Shown: positions 3,691-10,109 of the stretch, piece after piece
Position numbering within the stretch: position 1 is the stretch's first letter
How the letters are laid out: every line of letters begins with the position of its first letter
NCBI GenBank assembly: GCA_905210845.1
Contig: CAJLYG010000109.1
Location: forward strand, 1-10,109
Origin: an uncultured Prevotella sp.
GTDB taxonomy: Bacteria; Bacteroidota; Bacteroidia; Bacteroidales; Bacteroidaceae
Direction of reading: 5' to 3'
DNA length: 10,109 nucleotides
Position numbers and translations under genes: made by a program
The notes under the pieces: model-generated
What the model was told of the DNA's origin: nothing
Seen by the model: the letters and a program-made list of their open reading frames with translations, nothing else
The model's database searches: none

Positions 3691-6480
3691 ATGAAAAAAA
3701 TAAAGAGCATGAAGAGCTTTCAAAGAACGTTAGGATTGCTGCTTGTCCTTGTTTTGGGCGTGTGTGCAGCAAACGCAACAGTCACGAATCCTTTTGAGTG
3801 GAAGAGTGGTGACGCAAGTACACAATATCGCATCCCTGCCATCGTGCGTATTGATGCAAATACGTTGGTGGCATTCTCAGACCTTCGCGGCATCAATGGT
3901 AAGGCAAGCGGTGACGTAGGCAAAGGTCATAATTCTATCATCGCTAAGAAATCTATTGACAACGGTGCCTCTTGGGGCAATCAAATTACTATTCTCGATT
4001 GCAGTACCAAAACAGGTAATTTCGCTTATGGCGACGCTGCTGTTGTCTATGATAAGGAAAGCAAGAAGATTCTGCTCATGTGCTGCGGAGGAACCAATGG
4101 TTATTCACAGACTTCAACTACAGATACACGCATCAAAACTTACAAGGCTGTCCTTGATCCGAATGATTTGAAGACGGTGGAACCTACCGAAGTGACGAGC
4201 CAAATCTATGGTCTCTTCACGTCCAATACCCCTGCCGGTCTTTTCCCGACCAGTGGACGGATGTGCCAGAGCAAGATCATCAAGAAGGGTACCAACTATC
4301 GTATCTATCTTGGACTGTGCACTACCATCGGTGCTCAGATCATCTATACGGATGATTTAGGTTCAACTTGGGCTGTGTTAGGCACAGCGGGCGCACAGTT
4401 GGTGAACAATGCAAATAACGGAATGTCTGACGAGACAAAATGCGCAGAGCTTCCTGATGGCAATGTGTGGATCAGTGCACGTTATAATGTTGATGGCAAG
4501 AGCCGCGGCTTCAATGTCTTCAGCTATAATTCTGATTTTACAAGCGGTTCATGGGCTACTGCAACGAGTGCAAACTGCGAGGCAACTCCTAATGGAGGAT
4601 TCAAAATGTCAAGCAGTCGCACAAACGGCGGTATCATTCTGCTGCCTGCACGCAGAGTAGCTGACAAGAAAAATGTCTATATTGCAATTCATACGATTCC
4701 CTATGGCAATGCCAGCAATGCTGACCGTTATCAGCTCGGTATCAACTGGAAGGTGCTACGTGACCGTAACGACTTCGAGGCTCTGCAAGGTGACTTGGAC
4801 TCTGCTCCTGATGTGACCTATCCTTCTTCCAAGATGCTCACTGGCTGGAAGAACTATACAGTGCCCGAGGCAAACAGTTATTCTGCGTATTCCTCCATCG
4901 ACGACAATGGAACATCGGGTATCGACATTCTCTACGAATTCCTGAAGGAAAGTACAACTGATAACCCCGGCAACTTCTACAACCAGGTGTACAACACCAT
5001 CTCGCTTTCCACGATTACCGGTGGTAAGTACGAATATGTAAACGACAACGACTATCATAAGAATTTCCGTGAGAAATTCATGAAGGTCAACGTACAGCCT
5101 GTACCCGGTAAGGTGTACCTCATCAAGGCACGCCATACGGCTTCCGACGGGACTGTCAGTGAGTACTATCTGCACAGCAATTTCTCCGTTTCTCAACAGG
5201 GCGATGTGACGAAGACGGATAAAGGTGCACTGACCGCTAAGGCACATAATGGAACTGACGTGCCAGACCCTACCTATTATTGGACCCTCTCTAAAGACGG
5301 TACCAATGGCGACCTCTACTTCTCCAGCTTCAATGGCGACGGATATATGGGTTGGGGTACTGGCGGAACTGACTACTATACAGGCAAGAAATCTAGCACC
5401 GTTTGCTGTACTCCGCTCTATAGTGCTACCTTCAAAATTTATGGTTTCCTCCACAATAAATGGAAAAGCGATAGTAGCAAAGAGATTACTGGCAAGTTAG
5501 TAGCGGGTGGCGTTGACGGCTATAGTTTGAAATATAAGCATGCTGATGGAGCAGACCGCGTTTTGCTTGTGAAGAATACAGGAACTGAGACTGAAAAAGA
5601 AGTTAACTGGTCATACATGACTTATAGGCATGGAGAACCTAACAGCAATAGCACTGTAGCTTGGACTTCCGACCTGATCTTCACGGAGGTATCATCCTCA
5701 GATGATGCTAACTACGGCTCCTTCAACCAGCCAGAGTTCAGCAACACGGGCTTCCCCATCAAGTTTGTACGCAGCGATGACGATGTGACAAATATGTATG
5801 AAAATGATGATTACAACTATTATGCTACCATAAAGGCACCGTTCCCCATTGTGATTCCTTCCGATGTGACTGCCTATCAGGTAAGTAACATTACGAATGG
5901 AGAGGTAAAAGACAAAGTGACGCTGACTGAATTTGACTTAGGTACTGATCGCACCCTGCCCCGCGAGACACCGGTGCTCTTGATGACTGCTGGCAGCAAA
6001 GGCAATGGAGAGACAACGGTTACGAAATATGTTACCCTTGGCAATGGCAAGACCTTTACAGAGCCAGATGCTACTACTGGTATTAACAGCGCAACAGGCT
6101 TGGCAGGAACGCTCGGTCGTGAGGTGATTGCCTCCACGGCTTACAATGACCAGACAGGCAGAGGAAACTACCTCTATTATGTCTTAGGCAAGAGAAATGG
6201 CAAAGTGGCTCTCTATCGCTTGGCTCAAAACACCTATAATGAGTGGGCTATCGCCAAGAACAAGGCTTACTTCAAATTCCCATTGTCAAGCTCCGCCAAG
6301 GCAGCGCCAGCCAGCATTGAATTTACTTTCGGCACGACGGGTATCAGCAATATATCCACTACATCGAAGGAAAATAACGGCAAGGTCTATACCATTGACG
6401 GTCGCTATGTGGGCAATAGCCTTGAGAACCTCGCTCCTGGCATTTACATCCAGAATGGACGCAAAGTCGTGAAGCAATAA
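3691..6480 (+). CDS. Secreted GH33 exo-alpha-sialidase with C-terminal accessory modules
   Basis: Hydrolyses terminal sialic acids from host glycans such as mucin, acting at the surface or outside the cell. Residues 1-29 are a signal peptide ending VCAANA. The catalytic beta-propeller spans about 35-450: YRIP (46-49, first triad Arg47), AFSDLR (Asp64 acid/base candidate), Asp boxes SIDNGASW (88-95) and TDDLGSTW (220-227), ELPDG with Glu253, ISAR (Arg264), SSSRTNGG (Arg310), and YSAYSS...LYE (Tyr400 nucleophile candidate, Glu416). From about 465 a beta-rich region starts with GKVYLIKARH and contains FNGDGYMGWG; another module begins near YYATIKAPFPIVIPS. The end, VYTIDGRYVG...LAPGIYIQNGRKVVKQ, looks like a type IX secretion C-terminal sorting tail. 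At 929 residues it is much longer than a bare sialidase. It is second in an operon with the 59-residue peptide. Confidence 0.9.
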   Translation: MKKIKSMKSFQRTLGLLLVLVLGVCAANATVTNPFEWKSGDASTQYRIPAIVRIDANTLVAFSDLRGINGKASGDVGKGHNSIIAKKSIDNGASWGNQITILDCSTKTGNFAYGDAAVVYDKESKKILLMCCGGTNGYSQTSTTDTRIKTYKAVLDPNDLKTVEPTEVTSQIYGLFTSNTPAGLFPTSGRMCQSKIIKKGTNYRIYLGLCTTIGAQIIYTDDLGSTWAVLGTAGAQLVNNANNGMSDETKCAELPDGNVWISARYNVDGKSRGFNVFSYNSDFTSGSWATATSANCEATPNGGFKMSSSRTNGGIILLPARRVADKKNVYIAIHTIPYGNASNADRYQLGINWKVLRDRNDFEALQGDLDSAPDVTYPSSKMLTGWKNYTVPEANSYSAYSSIDDNGTSGIDILYEFLKESTTDNPGNFYNQVYNTISLSTITGGKYEYVNDNDYHKNFREKFMKVNVQPVPGKVYLIKARHTASDGTVSEYYLHSNFSVSQQGDVTKTDKGALTAKAHNGTDVPDPTYYWTLSKDGTNGDLYFSSFNGDGYMGWGTGGTDYYTGKKSSTVCCTPLYSATFKIYGFLHNKWKSDSSKEITGKLVAGGVDGYSLKYKHADGADRVLLVKNTGTETEKEVNWSYMTYRHGEPNSNSTVAWTSDLIFTEVSSSDDANYGSFNQPEFSNTGFPIKFVRSDDDVTNMYENDDYNYYATIKAPFPIVIPSDVTAYQVSNITNGEVKDKVTLTEFDLGTDRTLPRETPVLLMTAGSKGNGETTVTKYVTLGNGKTFTEPDATTGINSATGLAGTLGREVIASTAYNDQTGRGNYLYYVLGKRNGKVALYRLAQNTYNEWAIAKNKAYFKFPLSSSAKAAPASIEFTFGTTGISNISTTSKENNGKVYTIDGRYVGNSLENLAPGIYIQNGRKVVKQ

Positions 6481-6510
6481 AGGCATTAAGCCTTACACAT
6501 AGATAAGAAA

Positions 6511-6552
6511 AATCCCCGCCGTTGATCACGTAAAGGTCAATTGGCGGGGATT
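6511..6552 (+). terminator. Hairpin terminator of the sialidase operon
   Basis: AATCCCCGCC (6511-6520) is the perfect reverse complement of GGCGGGGATT (6543-6552). The inner TTGA/TCAA can extend the stem. It begins 31 bases after the sialidase stop. The T-rich tail CTTCGTTAGTTT is only moderate, so it may also act as an mRNA 3' stabiliser. Confidence 0.7.
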
Positions 6553-6613
6553 CTTCGTTAGTTTACATGCAAAGAAATTCTCTTCCGTAAGATGAACTCA
6601 CGATACATAAATT

Positions 6614-6775
6614 TTATTTTCGAAGATCTTGTTTGCCCAAGAGAAAGTCGTAAAGACTCTCGACAAGGACGCCGTTACACAGGCAGTCATCATACTGTTT
6701 CCGTCGGCATTCTGCAACAGGTTCAGATAATGTTTTCGTTCAAACAGCATCGTTTGGAATATATTTATGTGTCAT
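6614..6775 (-). pseudogene. Possible decayed small gene with an in-frame TGA
   Basis: On the minus strand ATG 6773-6775 gives MTHKYIPNDAV, an in-frame TGA at 6740-6742, then a 41-codon frame TKTLSEPVAECRRKQYDDCL followed by CNGVLVESLYDFLLGKQDLRK and a TAA at 6614-6616. The second half has protein-like composition and codons typical of the neighbouring genes. A second frame from ATG 6750 (MLFERKHYLNLLQNADGNSM, 50 residues, stop at 6598) overlaps it. A good promoter lies just upstream. I do not recognise the family. A small gene broken by a point stop or a frameshift is the reading I favour; an antisense RNA or chance open frames are the alternatives. Confidence 0.3.
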
Positions 6776-6792
6776 GACACAGATTTATGCAG

Positions 6793-6822
6793 CAAAGATA
6801 AGCTTTTACGTCATCAATGCAA
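6793..6822 (-). promoter_or_regulatory. Bacteroidetes-type promoter in the convergent gap
   Basis: On the minus strand TTG (6820-6822) and TATCTTTG (6793-6800) are 19 bp apart, matching the consensus. It points toward the possible decayed small gene and the 3' end of the sialidase operon. Transcription would start near 6787. Confidence 0.45.
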
Positions 6823-6935
6823 GATATTTGTAGAGTTTCTGCTATTTTGCAAGAACATTTGCATGGAAGTGATTTCAACACAAGCCGCCTCAAGCATCCA
6901 TTTATCTCACCACGCTTATCCTCTTCGGCATAGGC
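6823..6935. other. Gap downstream of the AraC-type gene
   Basis: I see no gene, repeat or clear terminator in this stretch beyond the stop codon of the regulator gene. Open frames crossing it have no recognisable protein character. Confidence 0.4.
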
Positions 6936-8075
6936 TTAACAGCTTTTTTCCTTTCTCGCAATATTCAGCTTGGCGACAAATCCCTTTTCTTGCCTGTATT
7001 GCGAGGGTGTCTTACCGAATCTTGTCTTGAACGCCTTATTCATGGCGGTCACATTCATGTAGCCTGCCGAAAGGGCGATGTCAGAGATCAGTCGGTCGGT
7101 AGTGACAAGTAGGTGTGCACAAAATAAGAGTTTCTTCTCGCTGATCCAGGCACTGAACGACATGCCCAGCCGGTTGTAGATATAGTCGCTCAGATCCTCG
7201 CGGCTCACCTCGAGCACAGAGGCCACATTGTCGAGAGTAGGATTGGTTTCAAGAAACGGATTGCCGTACTCCATGAGGACGATACGCTGCAACTCATCCT
7301 CTATCACAGCAGCTGTGAAAGAGCCGTTCTTCTTCATGCGGGCATAGTTGACAAAGCGTTTGTATGTGATTGCCGACCACGTTATCATGATCATCATAAG
7401 TACATTGCAGAGAATGTGTGGGGGTGCAGTATTGAAAAAGTTAGTACCGACGGTCAACAACAGGATGAGAACATAAAGCAGAATATTGGCATGCTCGTAT
7501 AGATTCTGCCGGCTCTCCAGTTCGGACATTCTCTCGCTCCTGGTTCGCCGGTGATGGATATAGGCCTCCAAGAGCAGCAGGCTCAGGAAGATGTAGGACA
7601 TGAAAGTCAGTACAAGAATGACGAATCTCGACATGAGGATCATGCGTCCGGCCCTGTCGGGTCTCACCACCAACATCTCCTCCAGACTGTAAAAGTGACT
7701 ATAACCACCTGTCAGACGCATGGTGGTGTTGATGATGATGATAACGATGGGCAGTTCCAGCATGAAAAACCAGTTGTAGGGATTCTTGTAGTATTGCCTT
7801 CCGAAATAAGCCGCCGCCAGCATGCAGAAAGTCACGAAGCTGCAATAGTCCAGACTGATGGTCATCGTAGGCAGCAGCTCTATCTGACCGTGTGAGACCG
7901 TAAAAAACCGGGAGGCCGTGGCGACCAGACCGCACGAGAAGAATGCTACGAACGACCAACGGCGCAGGCGGAGCGCGGCATCATTGATCTCATGTCCATA
8001 GAATGACTCAAAACAGATGATAAGCAGCAACAGCAAAGCCAACAGTGCTGTGGAAATATAAAAAGCGGTTATCAT
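6936..8075 (-). CDS. Membrane-embedded AraC-family transcriptional regulator
   Basis: A 379-residue protein with an integral-membrane N-terminal half and a DNA-binding C-terminal end. Hydrophobic segments lie at about 4-22, 40-56, 75-93, 102-118, 149-169, 196-212 and 218-237, seven in all. A linker follows, then an AraC/XylS double helix-turn-helix at about 260-365: the first HTH near TLDNVASVLEVSREDLSDYI (280-299), the second near ISDIALSAGYMNVTAMNKAF (330-349), closing with the family signature FGKTPSQYR (353-361). The arrangement suggests a one-component sensor that binds DNA from the inner membrane, known from Bacteroidetes genomes; the signal is unknown. It is divergent from the surface-protein gene at 8378, with a 302-bp shared region, so it likely controls that gene, itself, or both. 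Confidence 0.9.
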   Translation of the reverse strand: MITAFYISTALLALLLLLIICFESFYGHEINDAALRLRRWSFVAFFSCGLVATASRFFTVSHGQIELLPTMTISLDYCSFVTFCMLAAAYFGRQYYKNPYNWFFMLELPIVIIIINTTMRLTGGYSHFYSLEEMLVVRPDRAGRMILMSRFVILVLTFMSYIFLSLLLLEAYIHHRRTRSERMSELESRQNLYEHANILLYVLILLLTVGTNFFNTAPPHILCNVLMMIMITWSAITYKRFVNYARMKKNGSFTAAVIEDELQRIVLMEYGNPFLETNPTLDNVASVLEVSREDLSDYIYNRLGMSFSAWISEKKLLFCAHLLVTTDRLISDIALSAGYMNVTAMNKAFKTRFGKTPSQYRQEKGFVAKLNIARKEKSC

Positions 8076-8114
8076 ACTTTTGGAATGGATAGATTATTTT
8101 TACGTAATCATGTG

Positions 8115-8122
8115 CAAAGATA
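8115..8122 (-). promoter_or_regulatory. -7 box candidate for the AraC-type gene
   Basis: On the minus strand TATCTTTG at 8115-8122 matches TAnnTTTG, about 40 bases before the start codon at 8075. No TTG is found at the -33 distance, so the promoter may be weak or activator-dependent. Confidence 0.4.
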
Positions 8123-8256
8123 GTATTTTTTCTTGTAATCTGTTATTTTTCTTATCCATTATTCTCATAATCCTCATTCTTTTCTTTCTGAAGCATAGAA
8201 GACTTTACGGACAACTTAAATCGTCAAAATCCTATCATTTACCACGAAAAAGAAAG

Positions 8257-8296
8257 TTTTTCAGAGAGATGATAACCTATTTTTCAGAGATGATAA
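8257..8296 (+). promoter_or_regulatory. Direct-repeat operator candidate upstream of the surface-protein gene
   Basis: TTTTTCAGAGAGATGATAA (8257-8275) recurs as TTTTTCAGAGATGATAA (8280-8296), differing by a 2-base deletion. The GATGATAA ends are 21 bp apart, the TTTTTCAGAGA starts 23 bp apart, about two helix turns. The pair lies roughly 37-76 bp upstream of the predicted start of transcription. AraC-family proteins typically bind such direct repeats at this position, and one is encoded next door. Confidence 0.5.
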
Positions 8297-8318
8297 ATAC
8301 GCAGAATGTTAAATTGAT

Positions 8319-8326
8319 TAACTTTG
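8319..8326 (+). promoter_or_regulatory. -7 box of the surface-protein gene
   Basis: TAACTTTG at 8319-8326 matches the TAnnTTTG element, about 51 bases before ATG 8378. There is no TTTG or TTG 19-21 bp upstream; that position is occupied by the end of the direct repeat, which fits an activator-dependent promoter. Confidence 0.5.
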
Positions 8327-8377
8327 TGCAAGAATTTAAGAATCAATCTTTGATAATATTTAATCAACTAAATCAAG

Positions 8378-10109
8378 ATGCAACATCAACACATCATTCA
8401 GAGGCTCTGCCTCTTCCTCTTGCTCATCGCCTCGTCTGTGGGGGCATGGGCTACCGACTATGGTTGTGCTGGCTATCAGATTTTCCGCTCACGCGACGCA
8501 GTAAAGAACAAGTCTGTGACGACACTTACAAGCTCGAATGTAAACATCACGTTCAGCAGTTGCAAGACTACCAGGGGCACGGGCAACAACGCCATCTATG
8601 AACTGGCGAAGGGTTCTACCCTCACCGTCAAGGCTGACGACGGATACGCCATCCGCTGGATTATCCTGCGTGACACAGAGGGTGGTAAGGACTATGACAA
8701 TGCCGAAGGTATCAATCGCATCGGCGGTGTCACCTCGGGCTACTCCTATTACTTTGAGAAAAATGCTGTCTCCAACTCGAATGTGAATGGCGCCAACCAG
8801 AACAATCTCAATGATGACAACAACAATATCGTCGTCACCCAGTATGACGCTACGGCACAGAGTGTCGTCATCACCACACACAATAACTCCAGTTGGGGAC
8901 AATTCAAGGTGCGCGACATCATCGTGGGCTATGTCAAGGTCTGCAAGGCGGCATTTCAACAGTCGTCCGTGTCGGCTATCGCATACGTGACGGTCAAACC
9001 CGGTATAAGCATGAACGGCTATGACGGCACTCCAGTCCTCAAGAGCGACAACAATAATGTGGCGACTGTCGACGCATCTAATTTTACGGGAAAAGCATTC
9101 GGTTCAACCACCCTCCGCGCCACCTTCCCTGCCACGAGCAACTATGCCAAGGGAGAAAGCAGCATGAAGGTGAATATACTGCGCGACCCTGTCAAAATGT
9201 CGTTCAAGACGGTACCATCAGATGTTATGTTCACCAAAGGCTCACCCGTTGGCGGGAATTTATTGGCGATTAGTGATTATGTGAATTTCACCACGGGAAG
9301 TGGATTGCCTTTCAATTTGTCCTATGGATTCATCGGCACCAGCAACAACGAAGCCGCTCTAAAGGTAAATAACGGCAAAATCACGTGGGGAGGAACCACA
9401 GGTACAGCCACCATCACCGCCCAGCAGCCGCAGAGTAGTCGCTATGAGGCTGCCTCTATCTCGTGTACCTTCACCGTGGTGCGCAGCGACAAAAATGGGA
9501 CTGTGCTCATCAGGGACGCGAACGAATGGAAGATGTTTGCCTCGCTCGTCAACGACAAGGGGCTGACCACGCTCAACGCCAAGCTCGATGCCGACATCGA
9601 CCTCGGTACGGATATCACGATGGTGGGAACAGAAAGCCATCGGTATGCCGGCACCTTCGACGGTAATGGCCACAGCATCACGATGAACTGGAACGGCAGC
9701 GGAGCGATTGGTCCCTTCCGTTGCGTGGAGAATGCCAGCGTCAAGAACCTTACTGTCAAAGGCAGCATCACCGACAACACAAGCCAAGTGGGAGGCCTCA
9801 TCTGCACGGCTTATGGCAAGGTGACCGTCTCCAACTGCGTCAGCTCTCTGGCATTGAAGGCACCAGGCTACATGGGAGGATTGGTTTATGAAACGAAAAC
9901 AGGTTCGACACTGACTATCACCGACTGCCTCATGACGGGAACGTTCGAATGTACACAGAATAGTGACAGTTGGGGGCTTATAGTGAGTTCAAACGCATCG
10001 ACTTGCACCATAAGCAACAGCCTGTACACGGGTGAAAGCGTCAACAACACAGGCGGTGCAAGCATATCAGGCAGGATGCGTGCCTGCGCCAAGCGGCCAG
10101 TCAGCTACG
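8378..10109 (+). CDS. Secreted surface protein with Ig-like and GLUG/beta-helix regions, 3' end missing
   Basis: The frame from ATG 8378 stays open for 577 codons to the window edge, so the gene continues. Residues 1-26 are a signal peptide (CLFLLLIASSVGAWA). Residues about 30-195 form an uncharacterised beta-rich domain. About 200-268 resembles a bacterial Ig-like (BIG2) domain: SDNNNVATVDASNFTGKAFG then STTLRATFPATSNY. A second such domain spans about 270-368 (KVNNGKITWGGTTGTATITA). From about 375 to the edge, an EWKMFASLVN lead, ADIDLG, AGTFDGNGHSI (424-434) and repeated NLTVKGS / GGLICTAYGKVTVSNC / GGLVYETKTG units match GLUG-type right-handed beta-helix repeats of large Bacteroidales adhesin-like proteins. 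Anchoring by a type IX tail would be expected beyond the edge. Function is probably adhesion or glycan contact, inferred. Confidence 0.85.
   Translation, partial: MQHQHIIQRLCLFLLLIASSVGAWATDYGCAGYQIFRSRDAVKNKSVTTLTSSNVNITFSSCKTTRGTGNNAIYELAKGSTLTVKADDGYAIRWIILRDTEGGKDYDNAEGINRIGGVTSGYSYYFEKNAVSNSNVNGANQNNLNDDNNNIVVTQYDATAQSVVITTHNNSSWGQFKVRDIIVGYVKVCKAAFQQSSVSAIAYVTVKPGISMNGYDGTPVLKSDNNNVATVDASNFTGKAFGSTTLRATFPATSNYAKGESSMKVNILRDPVKMSFKTVPSDVMFTKGSPVGGNLLAISDYVNFTTGSGLPFNLSYGFIGTSNNEAALKVNNGKITWGGTTGTATITAQQPQSSRYEAASISCTFTVVRSDKNGTVLIRDANEWKMFASLVNDKGLTTLNAKLDADIDLGTDITMVGTESHRYAGTFDGNGHSITMNWNGSGAIGPFRCVENASVKNLTVKGSITDNTSQVGGLICTAYGKVTVSNCVSSLALKAPGYMGGLVYETKTGSTLTITDCLMTGTFECTQNSDSWGLIVSSNASTCTISNSLYTGESVNNTGGASISGRMRACAKRPVSY

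Noticed and set aside
4756..5454. 232-codon minus-strand open frame
   Set aside because: Antisense shadow within the sialidase gene, with Val/Ile-rich composition typical of reverse reading and no upstream promoter.
8080..8601. Plus-strand frame beginning MEWIDYFYVIMCKDSIF
   Set aside because: It crosses the operator and promoter region and then runs out of frame over the signal peptide of the surface-protein gene at 8378; its hydrophobic start comes from AT-rich spacer.
8489..8959. Minus-strand frame of 156 codons, and similar frames at 9359-9807
   Set aside because: Antisense to the continuous 577-codon frame from 8378, which has a signal peptide, Ig-like and GLUG-type motifs.
1..10109. 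CRISPR arrays, tRNA or rRNA genes, insertion-sequence ends
   Set aside because: No regularly spaced repeats, no cloverleaf-like or rRNA sequence, and no transposase motif or terminal inverted repeats were seen on either strand.

Overview
The window looks like two unrelated DNAs joined near base 550. Bases 1 to about 548 are AT-rich. They carry the 5' end of a Firmicutes (Clostridia-like) pstS phosphate-binding lipoprotein gene on the minus strand and the first codons of a divergent gene with a strong GGAGG ribosome site. From about base 549 onward everything looks like Bacteroidales, most probably a Prevotella-type organism: promoters follow the Bacteroidetes pattern (TTTG or TTG, 19-20 bp, TAnnTTTG), a secreted sialidase ends in a probable type IX secretion sorting tail, and there is a membrane-embedded AraC-type regulator and a large Ig-like/beta-helix surface protein. 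Two different genes are cut at the same point, so a chimeric contig is the simplest explanation, with an illegitimate recombination as the alternative.

Layout of the Bacteroidales part: (a) 549-898 minus, the N-terminal seventh or so of an HrpB-type DExH helicase with its own promoter at 968-998. (b) 1127-1855 minus, a RIC (ScdA/YtfE) di-iron protein for repair of iron-sulfur clusters after nitrosative or oxidative stress, with a perfect hairpin behind it and a palindromic operator candidate in front. (c) 2191-3094 plus, a tightly overlapping three-gene cassette, DUF3791 - DUF3990 - DUF3791. The middle protein resembles an ADP-ribosyltransferase fold, so this may be a toxin-antitoxin-like or defence module. 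(d) 3498-6480 plus, a 59-residue peptide of a Bacteroidales-typical kind followed 13 bases later by a 929-residue secreted GH33 sialidase. (e) 6553-6935, a mostly gene-free gap holding a hairpin terminator and what looks like a small decayed minus-strand gene behind an intact-looking promoter. (f) 6936-8075 minus, a seven-TM AraC-family regulator. (g) 8378 to the right edge, plus, a secreted surface protein whose reading frame is open through the window end.

Functionally, the right half suggests a host- or mucin-associated lifestyle: one locus cleaves sialic acid and the next pairs a membrane-bound regulator with a divergent surface protein. A 21-23 bp spaced direct repeat sits at activator distance upstream of that surface protein and is a plausible binding site for the regulator. 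The DUF3791/DUF3990 cassette is the best candidate for a little-described system in the window.
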